Shown: positions 23,098 through 37,900 of the stretch, piece after piece
How the letters are laid out: every line of letters starts with the position of its first letter
Position numbering within the stretch: the first letter of the stretch is position 1
Assembly: GCF_036785885.1 (NCBI RefSeq)
Contig: NC_092323.1
Location: forward strand, 2,210,501-2,274,500
DNA from: Coffea arabica
Taxonomy: Eukaryota > Streptophyta > Magnoliopsida > Gentianales > Rubiaceae
DNA: 64,000 bases
Direction: 5' to 3'
The notes under the pieces: model-generated
Databases searched by the model: none
What the model was told of the DNA's origin: nothing
The model's input: only the letters and a program-made list of their open reading frames with translations
Made by a program: the position numbers and the translations under genes

Positions 23098-25547
23098 TAT
23101 ATAATTTTACCAATAAAATAATATACACACACGCGCGTACTTGCACCCACACAAATCAGCTCACGAGCTATTGAGTTAAATTTCTCTATACTCGGTTTGA
23201 TTTGGTCGATTCAAATCTGACTCAAGTTTGATGTTGACATGGTTTAAGTCGAATTTTAATTGAGCTAATTCATGAACAGTTTGATTCGTTTACACCGTAA
23301 TCATACTTGTAGTGACAATACCACGTATGCCATACCCAATGTTGGTTTGAATAACAAATTTACCCTTTTTAGAGTGCACTCAACGTTTAACTATTGAAGG
23401 GCATAATTGTTATTTTCATGCAATTTTGTTATAAAAGTGTAAAAAAATATATCTTACAAGTGCCCATTAATGAGTGTCCAACGATAAAAACATGGACACT
23501 TGTTAAGATGTAATTTAGGTGTTAAATTCTTAGAAAGAAATTCTAATTAGAAAAAAATGTATAAATGAACGGAGAGCAATAATTGTTAGTGTATGTACTC
23601 ATATAGCAGGTTACGTGTAATTAAAGTGTGTTAAAGAGTGCCCATTACACATCCATCCGTTAGAAAAACTTACAAAAAAATAAAAATAAAAATAAAAATA
23701 AAAATGCTGTGGGTACATCACTTGCCATATTTGCATGAGCCCTGTGTTAAACTTTCTGCGTTTAGGCTTGGGTTATTATGGACCTCGTGCAATAACACCA
23801 TCCCCCGTATCAGGCGATGTCACATCGTTGAAGACTTGCGTAGCTCCATTTTTTGCTTTCTTCTGAGAAGGAAATATACAGTTTAAATGAACTTCAATAA
23901 AATTATTATTCGAGTCTCGGGCGCGTACCGGACTTCCTAACCATTGCCTCCAGATTACGCCACCATAAATTCGTTTACTTCTACTGAACTGAACAGATAA
24001 TTTCTAACTTTCCTAAACAAGAGGTGCATCAGAAGTTTTTTCAGAAAATAAATTTATGTGTATCATTCATCATTATTAGATCCTACTACCGCATGAAGAA
24101 GTTCGAAACCAATCAAGTTCTATTTTGTCTTCTTAGCTTTCAATTTCAATTTTCGAAAGATTGATTCTTACACCGAAAGAACACAGCACAGTAACTATTA
24201 TTCCATCAGATCTGTTTTTCCAATTTTCCAACAGACATGCATGCACATTCTCCAGAAAACACACAATGGAAACTGTCACACTCTATAAAACTTGTTACAA
24301 GACAAAGAGCCGATCAACGCTTGTACATCATCCCGTTGTTTTACCATATTCACATTTGTTTATCGCTTGTTAGTAAAAGATCAGCAGCAATAAGGAAATT
24401 AGGAAATAAACTTTTCAGGAGTTGATGGCTATTTTAGCCTTATTATTAGGAGTTGGTGGCTGACATTGGACTTTCAATCATCTGCAATTAAAGAAAAATT
24501 ATCAACAAATGAATGTGTCAATCTGCCGTCACAAACAACCTCTAATCTTTTCTACCTGCCCGGGCTGGAAAACTTGGCTTTTGACTTAGTGCCACTAGAT
24601 AATCAAGAAATTAATTACACTTCAGAAATCTACGCAGTCTAGTGCTACAAAACCTCTGTAGTTGCAATAATTTTCTTCCTCTGTAGTTGCAATTATTTTC
24701 TTCAAACAAATTCTCTTTAATTTGTTAAATGAAGTTAATTATATGCAGAATGACTATATATGATCTTAACAGTGGATAATTCTACATTACAAGACACGAT
24801 TGATGATCCAGCACCTACTACAACAATGAAAATCTCGGCATTCTCCAGCACTGTAATCCTGTATTTTTGGCGTTCCGTAAGCGTGGCATAACCATCATTT
24901 ACACTTTTTCATCTCCATCTCTGTCGACATTATTATTATTTGGGTTTGATTTTCAGGGATAGTATGTCCCAGCATGTATTCTTCAGCCATCATAAACCAA
25001 ACCTTAACCCCATTCTTGATACTCATATGTGGCACACATATTTCAATTCAATGTCAGCATCCTTGTGTCCCTCCCCTCCCATCATCAAAAAGGCATAATT
25101 CCCACAATATCAGATACTAATATTCTCTCCCAGACTTCACATCGTGTACCAGATTGCCAAGCACAACCAAATTACCAAGGCCGGTGCGTGGTTCAACTGA
25201 TCACAACCCTACCTTGGTTTGGATCGAGAGAAAGTGGCAGAAAAGAAAGGATTAAGAAGGAAAGTTCAATTGTTTCGTTCCTTTGGGAATTCAAGAGAGA
25301 CGGAAAAGAAGCGAAATGGACTGATAAAATACACCTCCAAATGGCAAAATTTTTCTTCCCATAAGAGGGAAGAAACAGACGGAAATGATACAATACTATT
25401 TTTAATATGACGGTTTTATCCTTATGAAGCTGAGACAACCAAGTATAATTCCTCATGTATCCCATGCTGATTAAAAACCCCTCAGACCAAAACTATTATC
25501 ACCTTTTTTCACTCTTCTAACAGTAGTAAAGTGCAAACAAGTTCATA
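23098..25547. other. Repeat-rich AT spacer
   Basis: No gene is seen. A CA/CG dinucleotide-rich patch lies at about 23124-23152. Text around 23156-23290 (GCTCACGAGCTATTGAG, GACTCAAGTTTGATG) resembles the phrases left of the Stowaway element at 22660-22760, suggesting the Stowaway sits inside an older repeat. AGTGCCCATTA occurs at about 23460 and again at 23637, possibly the ends of another decayed element. Confidence 0.45.
24653..24702. repeat. 25-bp tandem duplication
   Basis: Two adjacent 25-bp copies beginning CCTCTGTAGTTGCAAT differ at one position (AATAATTTTC versus AATTATTTTC). They lie in intergenic DNA. Confidence 0.85.
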
Positions 25548-26406
<859 letters not shown>

Positions 26407-27842
26407 TCACTTTCTTTTTAATGGATCTCTGCTTAATCCATGCTTCTTCAGAGTCGTGATGTAATTTCTCATCATGGTGAACTTGTTGCTCCCAAGGTGA
26501 TAAAAGTAATCCCAAGTGAATATCCCAGTCTTATGCAGGTCATCAAAGAGTAACCTAATGAACCACCCAAAATTAAAGACCAAAAAGAAACTTAAAAACA
26601 TGCCACAAGAAAAACTCATCTGTCGTAGTATTGTAATAGCACCATTATACCTTACCCCATAGTTCCCTACAGGTTCTGCTGACAGGATCCCCACATAACG
26701 ACGTCCATATATTACCTGATTCGGACACAAAATGCCCCGTTAGGCATTACTCAAGATTGATGCTTGAATGGTTCTGCTATCTGGCCAAGTTTCCATAGGC
26801 ATTATCTTTGTTTTGTGGACTGTAAATACTCAATGCCGAAAACAAGGAAATGCAATTTTAAAGGTACTCCATTTTGAGAAAAACTGCAGACCTGCAACGG
26901 TTTATACAAATGCTCATTCACATCTGTCTTTCCCCATCTAGAACAGCTAACTTTGGGCGAAAGAAAATAAAAGATTAAGACTAGCAAATGAGGCTCAACA
27001 CAATCTGTTTAGCTTACTTATCTAATTGATACCACTCAAAGAAGATGGATATCTGAGTCAATTACCTTCTCACCCGCAACGGATCTGACCTTACTGTCAG
27101 CAGCAGGGCTATAAACTCTTAAATACTCAGCTGGCAAACTGTAAAGACTTCCATCATCAAATTGTACCTCCACCTAACATATAGAAGATCCACAAAATGA
27201 TAATTAGTACAGGCTATCCCAGATTCCAAGGTTATAGCAAGGGACGAAAGCCAAGGATAAACATCCAAAACAAGTGCACTCAAAATTTCATAGCCTCCAG
27301 ATTACTAATATCATTTCTTCTTAACATAAATACAAGAATTGCCCAGCAGCTTTCAACATCAACCAATTCTTCCAGCAGTAAGAACAACCACGGAGCAGGA
27401 CTATCTGTCACTTCTTTAAGAAATAACGAATCCAATAAATCATTAAAATCCCGTTCAACTGAGGTGTCATTGCTGTTGTCAAAGTCATTAGCTGATCACA
27501 CAAATTACGAAAAGTAATAGACAGCAGTACCCTAACGATAGCGAAAACCTAAACTACCACCTCAGTGGCCTTTCTAAATGCCTGACAATTATAGTTATAC
27601 ATTTTCAATCGACCCAAAAAAAAAAAAAGAGTTGGCCCTATTTCACCATTTTTTAACCAAAATTTGCCCAGACAAAAAATAGAATCACAATCGCGATAAG
27701 TTGGGGTAAAATTCAACAGATAAGAAATCTCCATAGCAGGAAGCTATCTTACGCTCTTTGGAGCTTTAAGAGAGAATCTGGTGAGACGTGGATATTCTAC
27801 TGCCGTCTGGATGCTTCGAAACGCCCGGTGAATCCCAGCCAT
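26407..27842 (-). CDS. Small DUF971 (gamma-butyrobetaine hydroxylase-like N-terminal) domain protein
   Basis: Four exons (about 27842-27753, 27173-27066, 26715-26651, 26554-26407) join in frame to about 136 residues. The DUF971 fold starts near residue 31: VEVQFDDGSLYSLPAEYLR, then SPAADSKVRSV, YGRRYVGILSAEPVGNYGVR, FDDLHKTGIFTWDYFYHLG and MRNYITTLKKHGLSRDP. In other organisms this domain is the N-terminal, often zinc-binding, part of gamma-butyrobetaine dioxygenases, or stands alone with roles suggested in iron-sulphur metabolism. The cysteines of the zinc site are not seen here, so metal binding is doubtful. The N-terminal ~30 residues (MAGIHRAFRSIQTAVEYPRL) are basic and free of acids at first, which could be a mitochondrial targeting peptide. 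Exon 3 ends AAG|GTATAA, chosen to keep the GVRLLFDD reading. Confidence 0.88.
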
Positions 27843-28100
27843 GGTTCTCTTCTCCGTCGCTTCCGAGTCTGTGACTCAGCGACTCGCCGTACTCGTTAGA
27901 TCTTAAGCACTCGTGCAGCCCACTGGACGAATGCTAAACCCATGTCGCTCTTCCACTTTCTCGCAAATTGCCTATGGACGGTCATCGGCCGTTCTACCCC
28001 GCCAACTGGTCGGCCCACGAGAAACAAAGCCCATGCATCTTACTATACTAACAACAAGCATCCATTCAGATGGTCCATACTGTCATCGAAAAATTTTAAT
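27843..28100. promoter_or_regulatory. Promoter and leader of the DUF971 gene
   Basis: A more GC-rich block (27843-28030) lies directly upstream of the minus-strand start codon, as expected for a promoter and 5' UTR. No specific box was chosen. Confidence 0.35.
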
Positions 28101-28391
28101 TCCAAGTGCCTTCTATCTTGTTGAAAGTGTCATACTTTTCTTTTTTTACTGTATCAAAATATTTGTCATGTTCGACATTTTTAACTACTTTATACTCTGA
28201 AATTTCCCTTATGTCCTTTATCAATAATGCATAAAAATAAATGTGATGGAATTACCTTTTACTTTTTATTTTGACCCGCACATGATTAAGGGCAAAAGTG
28301 AACCAAAAGAAAAAACTTTTTGATGAAATATACTGTGCATAAAAAACACATCTCCAAACATAACTACTAAATATACGAGACGGAGGAAGTA
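28101..28391. mobile_element. Decayed Stowaway-like MITE (probable)
   Basis: The right end GAGACGGAGGAAGTATTA (about 28376-28393) matches the Stowaway terminal repeat in reverse. Internal text GTCATACTTTTCTTTTTT near 28128 is common inside this class. The left end (AGTGCCTTCTATCTTGTTG) is only a poor match to the inverted partner, so the boundary is uncertain. Confidence 0.5.
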
Positions 28392-28489
28392 TTAAGGTCC
28401 AGTCCACGAGTGGTAGCAGCTTTATGGGGAGAAACAATAATATGGAAGTCGTAATAGAATATAAAGTAGTAATCTACCTCTCAGCAAAA

Positions 28490-28606
28490 TTGACACGAGA
28501 ATTTCCCAAGTAGTCACCCGTTCCAGTACTATTCTTCGCCCGAACAAAACAAGCTTAACTTCGAAGTTTTGATGGGATCTGGAACGTTACAAGCGATTTG
28601 TATATT
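28490..28606 (-). pseudogene. 5S rRNA-derived sequence (pseudogene or Cassandra-type retroelement relic)
   Basis: Read on the minus strand this matches plant 5S rRNA along most of its length: CAGATCCCATCAAAACTTCG, then AAGTTAAGCTTGTTTTG (box A region), GCGAAGAATAGTACTGGAAC, and GGGTGACTACTTGGGAA (box C region), ending near CTCGTGTC. Substitutions are spread throughout, so it is not a functional 5S gene. A single isolated copy is unlike a tandem 5S array. In plants such orphan copies are often the 5S-like part of Cassandra TRIM long terminal repeats, but clear TGT...ACA ends were not found here. Confidence 0.82.
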
Positions 28607-28918
28607 CTCGAGAGAAATTCAATTTTATGTTTTTTTTTTTTCCACTTTTGATCATGAGAAACAATGTTGTAAATAACCAGCCAAATTTATAGTACATGTT
28701 TCGGATCTATCACTTCGACTGTAAGCCATGAATAATGCAGCAAAAGATGAGAGATGCGTTTCCCTATTCTTCATACCGAACGATTTGAAAATCAGTGCGT
28801 GGCAAAATTGTGGCATTGATGCCATATTACTAGATACAACTCAATTACAAATATTCATCAACAGTACCTGAGATCCAATATTTCTCGACGTGTACAAGGC
28901 ACGAGGTAGAAACTACTT

Positions 28919-31900
28919 TTAGTGCCTGTGAGAATGTCTTCGACCTCTATGCAATGTCTCCCCTTTCTCCCTACTCCACCTCTGGATGATCCTGAAGGCA
29001 AAGGACATAACTCCAATGGCAGCCATGGGATAAAATACCCTATAAGGAGCCAAAGCCAGGCCAGAAAGGTAAGAGACGTATCCAGCAAGCAGATAGGCAA
29101 AGCTTAGCCTTATTTCCCATCCACGGTTGTCAGGAAAGGGAAAGAAGAAGTTGAACTGTGGCTTTGAGTCAGACATGCCATGCAGCACTACCCCAATGCA
29201 CAGACAGGAATCCAAGAACCAAGGGAAGTTCTGACCTGCACCAATTCTCTGGAAACGTAGGACAAAATTCATAGACTTGAGTAAAGCAGTTCATGAAAAA
29301 TGAAGAAAGAAAAATAGATGAGAAATTAAGAAAAGGAGAGGTAACATTTGAGTGCCATTAGAGAACATAACTGGATTTCAACCTATACGAGAAGGACCTG
29401 CTTGACCAGTACCACACATTATTTGGTGACCAAATCACCAGAAATTATACTCTTTAAGCAGAATATACACTACTACATTCATGTCAAGAGGCGTATGTAA
29501 TAAACGCAAACTCCAAAATTTGATCCAACTGTAAAAGAAATTCATGAAAAGTGTATTGCAATCATTGCAAATGAGTTAAAAAAAAATAAATTCAACCCAC
29601 TTAAAGTACTATTGATGGTTGAACATATATTTTCCAAAACATTATCAGAGTCATATGTCCTATTAACTATCAGAAAAATGTGAATTAAAAGATGCGCAGG
29701 AGGTGACGGTTCTATATTTAGCTACTATTTAATGCCCCTTAAATCACTGTAAAACAACTCAGAGGATAATTTGTCTAACAGGTCAAACATCGTTTCCCAT
29801 CCCAGTACTCTATTACACCGTACAAGTAGTCAGACATAATAATTGTGCAATGCAAAACTGAATGCATTCTCTAGCATCCTCAAACAGATAGGAAAAGGCA
29901 TTAACAACTAACAAATTTAAGACTACCTCAACATGGATGTTTTTTGCTTTACCTGTATCCATGCCATCATCGAAGGGACAAACATTATTGCTGCAAGCAG
30001 ATGCAAGATAAGCAAGCCATGCCGATGGTGGAATATTTCCAATTGTGTCTCACCGAAGCTTCTTGCAGAATCTGGGCTATTACACATACTTGCTTCCAGA
30101 GGAGAGAGCTTGCTTTCACCACTATACTTTGGCATAAAGTGCATAGAGGCACCGATGCCATTTTCTGATTCTACTGACTGCTTACTTCCAGAATGGCTGT
30201 GAAATGAAGTCATATAAAAACTGTTCACAAAAGAGAAGAAATGACTCAGAGAACCTTAAGACGACCCTGAAACACATTAAAGACAAGATAAACTGATCCA
30301 TGCACCAAACTAATGATGATAGAGAAGTGAACTTTAACAGAACAAAAAGACTACAAGCTATAAATAGCAACTCATATGAGAAGAAGTAACATATTCCACA
30401 TACGAGACTCTGACCCATACTCATAATAATAATTTTATCTGTGCATGTAGAGAAAAAACACAGTAGATAGGCACTGCTATGGAAGTCGTTAAATTCAATC
30501 AAGTCTATGATTAATTAATTGATTAACTGGTGGACATTTCCTATTACATTAGATGTGTTTAACATTTTTTATGCTGGATGGACCAAAACAGGTATGGTCC
30601 AGCCACCAGAGAGGTATAACAGGCAGGCAATTTGAAATCAGCGCTATAAAATATCGCAGCCCCCTTGTTCTCACATCATAAGTTGCCCGTTGTTTGCAGC
30701 GCAAAATCCATGAAATGTAAGAGCTAAAAGAATATGAAGAGTTCTCTTTGTAAAACACTTCATAGACGATGCACATTGAACTCATACTATTTTTTGTTTC
30801 TTCCTTCTCCTAAAATGTTCAAGCCTGAAGATTACTTAAGATTTAAAGACAGTAAAAGCAAGGGCTAAAACTGCTACTACTTGGACTTCATAATTGTCTG
30901 ATTTTTTTTTTTTTTGACTCTCTTTACAAACAAGACATTAGCATCAAGTTTAGCCCCGTATTGGCTTTAAGAAGCCAATATTTCTTCCTAGGACAAGGTG
31001 TATTCTTACATCCTCTCTTTACACCTTAGTCAATAACAAGCCCCTAGTTCTTGACCGAATCTTCCACGCTTTCCTTTGGATGTCTAAGAAGCTACCTATA
31101 GCTTAATCATACATTGCCTTTTGGATTCATTTAATTGCTAATGCAGATTCATTTAGTTGCTCCACATTACAATCAATGATTCATACTTGTGGACTAAAGC
31201 AGAGACAGTACCTGCAAAGTGCATTATGACAGGAGATAGCATGTGACAAGAGTAACACAAAAAGGCCCAGGGCCGGATGAACAAAGCACACCAATATAAC
31301 AGCAACCAGTGATGAAATGGCCAATGGATGGAGCGATATAATCCTCACAATCTGTCTCATCAAAAGTTAGACAGGACAAAATAATCTGAGAGTAAATATT
31401 TCAATCCCGAAAAGTTGCTTTGAGCTTGAAGGAAAATCAAAGAAGCCAATCACTGAGCAAGAACAGAAGAAACTTTTGAAATAAGCATATTTCAAACATA
31501 AACAAACACAACTAGATAACTCATGATTCTACTTGCTATTCAGGAAAATGAATATTGAACTTCAACTTACCTTAAATGACAGAAAGCTCGTGCAAAGATT
31601 GAGAAACCAGTGCAGAAACGAAAACGAAAAATTTCCTTCCCATGCTTGCCACCTGCAAAACAAAAAACCATAGCACTGTTTTAGTGGACAGATCAGCATG
31701 AAACAGAAACCTCAAGTGAAACTAAAACCAAAGAATGCAAGCTATAGAGATGTAACTAGATTGTTAGACATATTCCTTGATACTTTGAATAGCCCAAGGT
31801 GATATGCAGAAAATATAAGCTTCAACGGGAAAGAATGATGCGTGGTTCTTCCATTCTTTTTGTCTATACATCTTTAAATCCCCAAAAAGAAACAATCGAA

Positions 31901-34900
31901 AAAGAAAAAAGAATCAACTGGAGTATTGTTGTAAGAGAAGCTCTTGCAGATAAACTTGTAAAGTGAACTACGTGGAGGACAACATAAAACATACAGTGCG
32001 GACTTGAAGCTAGTTTAGCAAAACCAAAATGTAATAATTACACATTTACAGAATGTACTGATTGGATCCGTGATGACAGAAGGCCCTGCAAAGTTCATTA
32101 AGGATGGCAAATCACAGAAAACCTATTTCACCACACATATCTAAACTGTCTAAGAAAATCTCACCACAGAAACCTCTTAAGAAAACCTCAGAAAAAAACC
32201 AGAGGGCTTTGGTATCAAAAAAAAAAAAACTTTTACATAGAAATACAGTCTGAGAAGTTGGTAAAAGATAGGAAAAAACTTAGTGAATTGATACATAAGC
32301 TGGAATGCTATTTCACCACAGCCCAAAAAGAGAGCGAGTATATAGTGATAGTAGAGAAGATCATGCCCCTTGTTTATTTGAAAATGTTTAGCCTTAACTT
32401 GACAAGGATAAAAAGCATGGGAAACTCTTTCGTGTTAATAAAAGCCCATTTAGGAACTTGAGAAAATTCAAATTGGGAGCAGAATTATCTGGTAACAAAA
32501 GAAAAAATCAACAGATGTCAAAGAAGTCATCCAGTTTCTCCTAATTTTATAAGTGTTACAGAGGTGTTCAAATGAAAGAAGTCTTACAGATTAAAAAAAA
32601 AAAATAGCATACACTCCTCTTCCCCCATGCTTTCCTTTGTTAGCTTACATTGGTGACATAAAATGTAGAAGATGCAATGGAAATTATTACATTTGCATTC
32701 CAGCATCTATATCTTAAAGGTCTCAAATTTTCCCATGGAGATAAAAGAGTTCTTTCATGGCTTTAGAGTTCTTTCACTTGAAATTCCAATCACCAACTCA
32801 AAGACAATGCATATGTTGTCCAATCACTGCTCCATATGCCTTCTTTCTTTTTTGGCCACAATTTTTGTTCACTAACCTCATAGAGTAATCACCACACACA
32901 TGTATGAGCAAATAAAAAAATCAGGAAAAAGAAAAACAGCACTAACCATTTCTTGATGAAAACATGTACTGCAGCAGCTATAGAGAAGCCCAATTGTGAA
33001 ATCAATACCAGCACAACTATGGCCCCATTTGCGAAGAGATAACAAATAATTGAGACAATGAAGAAGATTGAGAAAGGAGGAACCGAAACTGAGCTTGACA
33101 AGGAAAAGAACAAGGCAACCAAAATAGGTAGTATGCCTAGAACTAAGAATGGCAATAGAATTCTCAAATTCATTTCCACAGCAGAAAGCAAGGAAGGTAT
33201 GGGCATATCAAGTTCCCATGCATATGCTTGCTGCATCAGAGCGAAAAAGACAACAGCAATTGCAAGACCAGTAATCTGCATCATATCAGTCCAGAAAGTT
33301 AAAAGCTCCAGAAAATAAACAAGATACAAGCAAATGATAAACAACTTGCAGATGACTGGAAATAGAATCAGCAATGAATCAAGGCTTTCTGCCAAAAAAT
33401 ATAAACATGCCACTTTCTCTCCCCTCTTGGGATTCACAAGCAAAGAACAGATAAAAATCACTATGCTCTTGCATTAAAGAAGAGCTCTAGTCAAGCAATG
33501 TTTGATAAAGAAGCAAATAGATCCTTCTCAACCTTACCCAAATGTGGATTGCATCAAAGTCTATACTTCATATTCATATACTCTTTGTTATTAATAACAT
33601 TTTCTAAATCTTGTTCTTTCTGTTGCTATTTTTTATTTGTGACATATACTAGAATTTCAGGCCTTTAGTGTTTGTTAAAAGAGAGATTATCAGTAAGCAC
33701 ATGATTAATGGCACAGCCCAGTTGTAATTTGATGGCAGTAAGTTTCTGCATAGCATCATATCCATATGAATTGGTAAAGAAAATTTAAAATTGGCATATT
33801 TTGGCACCAAAAAGAAGCATGTAAGCCAATAAACAATTTGTCAGTCATTTCAGAAAACCAAACTTTAAAAATATAAATTTCTGACATTTCCATTATGTCT
33901 TAAATAGAGACTTTGTAGCACTTAAGGGAATATGGGCAAAATATTATTTGAAGGAGATGTCTTGGTGAGACTGGAAGCTGAAATAAGATAAGTACATAGG
34001 ACTAAAGAAACAGCTAGGGAACCACTGGAACTCAAAGAAGAATTTAACTGGATGAGAAATCATGAATTTACCTTGGGAAAATACAACAGCAAAAATCTAC
34101 CAGCAGAAGCACTCATAGAAACACTCATGCTAGTTTTATATGAACAATGAGGATCTACCTGTACAGAGGGCAAGTTAAAAACCTTTAAGCTTAAAGCACA
34201 TTACCCCAGTGGACAACAAAACTATAGTTTCAGGAGTTCGAGCAGCAGCTTAATACAAATATTACCAATAACAGCACAACAGTCTTCTCAGACCCTTGAG
34301 TAGAGGTCCAAAGCGCTGGAAATGAATCCACTACTAGTGTTTCAGAATATAGATTAGGAAACACGTGAAGACCAGATGTAGTATCCCAGGCAAGGGCCAC
34401 AGGAGGAAAACATCGCAGCTTACATAGTCCTGAATTTTTGAAAGTGAATTGGAATTATAAATGAAGGAAAAATCACAAGGTAAAAGGACGAGCTGCTTTT
34501 GTCCACGGTGCAGAGAGAGAGAGGAGAAATAATATGGACATGAAGTTCCGGCTGCATCAAAGGATGCCAGAGGAAGATTAAGTGGATGCATAACATGGTG
34601 ATTGACTTTAACAATTCATGGTGAAAAGTCCCTTCCAATAACATGAATCCATGTCTGACGATTCTGACTTTTATAACCATCCACTGACAACTTGTTTGAC
34701 ACATATAACTTAAATTCCGTAATTTTCTTGCAGTGTTTAAATCAAAAGGATCACTTCACCGCAAAGAGAATCTATTCTGAGTCACTACTTCAGATCTGGG
34801 GAACAATATTTGAGGAAGATACAAAAGTTTCAATCAGAAGGAAAATGTCAAGGTCAGACCATGTTTACCTAGAGATGTACCCATATGCAGATAAATATGT

Positions 34901-37900
34901 ACATTTGAATATATGAAACTATGAAACAATGGGGGAAGAGAGGGACGAACAGGAGAGTATAACATAATCCTTACTGCTTGTTTCAATTTCTCCAGAATCT
35001 TCAAGAGGAAACTCTGATCCCTTTATTCCACAGCCTGTAGTTTTCAGAGAAAGCTTCACAGGCAGAAGACCTAAGCTTATCGAAAATGATAGATTGAACC
35101 CAAGAGGATGATCCTCCTCCAATAAGAAGTCCTGTAAGAATTAGATCACGCAAGTATGAAGCACTCATTAATTTGAGTATATGAAATCATAAGCTTCTTA
35201 AGTTTGCAACTAATACTGAGAAATTAAGCTGTATCTTGCACATAATTACCTTTTGAGAGAACATGGAGTGAACCAATGTCCAAGGAGAGAATACTCTCTC
35301 CCCTTCCTTTGTCTTGAAGAACTGCCCAACACCCATGGAAGTTGCTGGCGGAGGTCTCCCTGAAAGAGTCTGAGCACTAAAAGGTAAAAATATGCATAAT
35401 GCTCAAGTTAAGAATTTCAGCACGAAATGTTGTTTTTCTGGATAAAAATTCCATTTGCATATATAATATAGAAAAAAAAGAGAGGAAAATATGAAGTTTT
35501 TTTGACTTCAGAATTTGAAATAAAAGATTGACACTCAGTAATTACATACATTCCAATAAAATCACTTCTGTAGAATTTAAACAGTCAGGAGGAAGTCAAC
35601 AGTACAAAACATGCTGCAGTGTGAAGTTGACAAAATCCAGAAATCAAACAACAGTAAACCTGCAATTGAAATGGAGCAACAATAGCCCTCTGATATCAAG
35701 AATAAATGTAGATGACCAGACTGAGTTAATCCTGCCAAAACAATCACTTTGTACCCACGCACAGTACTATAGGGTCCATGTAGTTAGAGAGACAACAATC
35801 TTCCCAAGCATCAATCAGTCTCACACCCAAACAACTTGGAATCCTAACTATGTTCAGCTGGCATATCAATATGATTCTCAATGATGCTTGATGGATTCTT
35901 TTCTATCCTATCAAAAACACAAAAATAATTTATTGAAGCTCCTGTAGAATTAAATTGAAATGCGTTGATAAAGTAGTGGTGTACTTAATCCAATTAACCA
36001 GTCTTCGTATTTCCTACTGAGATAGGCAAAGTAGAGGATTTAAAGGCAGCAAAAAAAATCGGGTTTTTGACATGTATACCAGCACAGCAATCACGTGCAA
36101 AAAGAACCAGCACAACAGTAGGACAACTTTCTACATCAATCGAGCTCAGACACTCAGATTTACATGCCAGTTTATGGGGAGCAACTTTGTTTTCCCCCTA
36201 CCTTCCATCATCTCTTTTATCTTCATCTAATCAATACTACTAGAAATTCCTTAGAATTATCATTTGAAGAAGGCTAAAACCCTCAGACAATAACAGTTAA
36301 GTAAGACTAACATGATAAATAAATTGAATGCCATGACAACAAAAGCATTATTCCCTCCAGTTTTTTTGAAAAGAATAAGGCCACCAGATACAGCCAATGG
36401 ATAAGAAAGCAAACAATCATTTGATATCAAAAGAGATATTAGACCTGAAGTTTACTTTACAGGATTCATAATTGCCAATAAAAATAGCGATATATTTACC
36501 TATAAGGCTATAACTATGATTTGTCTCAACACACAACATTTGCCCAACCATGAACCAATAAGCTAATCAATCCAGGTTTTGCATCCAGACAAAATTTTCA
36601 CCCACTTCAAGATTTTTGCGGAAAATCTAGTCCATTAAATAAGCCATAGAAGTTCCCATACAAAAGACGCTAGATAATTCACTGCAAATGCAAATTACAG
36701 AGTCTCAGAGCATGTTACAAAGCATGCAAAGAAGACTTTGAAGGAGATTAAAATGCTTGAGATAAAATACTTGGTAACCATATTGCAGCTTCTAATGAGA
36801 CTGCTACAAACATAAAGAAATATACGAGAGACAGACTACAGCACTCAATTCCAGAGCCTGCTACTGTCGTTGAGCCTGTCTGTGAAGCATGTTAAAAAAC
36901 TATATAGATCCAAAATCAGATAGTAAAACAAAATGCAAAAAGATATTAGACCCCTCAACTTAATGGAATCACAAAGAAAGAAAAGGAGGAGCAACAAGCC
37001 AGTAGCTTCGAAAAGACTATACCTGGCGAGGTGCCACTGAAATTGTTAAGAATCGGAAGCCACGCATATCATCCGGATCCAACCACAATACAGCAGAAGG
37101 AGGTGCTTGCTCTGTCTGACTACCCGGCTCAATCTATTGAACAAGTGCGTAGTCAGACATAATAAGTAGTACAACCTAACGTGCTACAGAAAACTTTACT
37201 TTCAGCAAGGTCCTGGTGACATAAGAGGTACATATCATGTACTACCTGCCTTGGAGCTGGACCTGATGGAATATGCACCATCTTTGATGTAACCTCCAAA
37301 ATTCGTTGGTTAAGAGAAAACTCAGAATTTGAAGTTTCCTTCTCAGGCCAAAGATGAAGTCGAACTCCAGAACATGGGGCAAGATTTGTAACAAAGACAA
37401 AATGATCTTTTCCATTTGAGCCCTGATCAGTTAATCAAAATCTGCCCATTTTAATCTACAAGTAGATACAGGAATGATCTTACCACTTTCAACCCTGAAA
37501 GTGGAAACTATTTAAAACTAATTTCTGTTTATGTGGAATGAGCTTACCACTTTCAACCCTGAAAGTGGAAACTATTTAAAACTAATTTCTGTTTATGTGG
37601 AATGAGCTTACCAGCTTCTCAATGTCCAACCACCGCCTCCTTCCGTCCATAGCCAAAACAGTGACGCTAGTTGTCTGAATATACAAGTCTCTTTCAAGCC
37701 CATCCTCATTCCAATGAACATGACTAGGACAAGAAAATGTATGTGATATTTGAGATCCTGCATTACCAAAAAGTACATCAAGTGCCAAAATCATTCTCAA
37801 TCACGAAAAGCATAACTGCTTGCAATTTGCTTAAGGATAAAACTTAAGAAGACAAAGTTCAAAGGAAGACCAATCTTTAAAAAAAAGAATCGAGATTTCA

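Noticed and set aside
26802-26987. Possible extra exon (TDVNEHLYKPLQ) in the DUF971 gene
   Set aside because: The domain is continuous between exons 2 and 3 without it (GEK joined to VIYGRR), and no good flanking splice pair keeps the frame.
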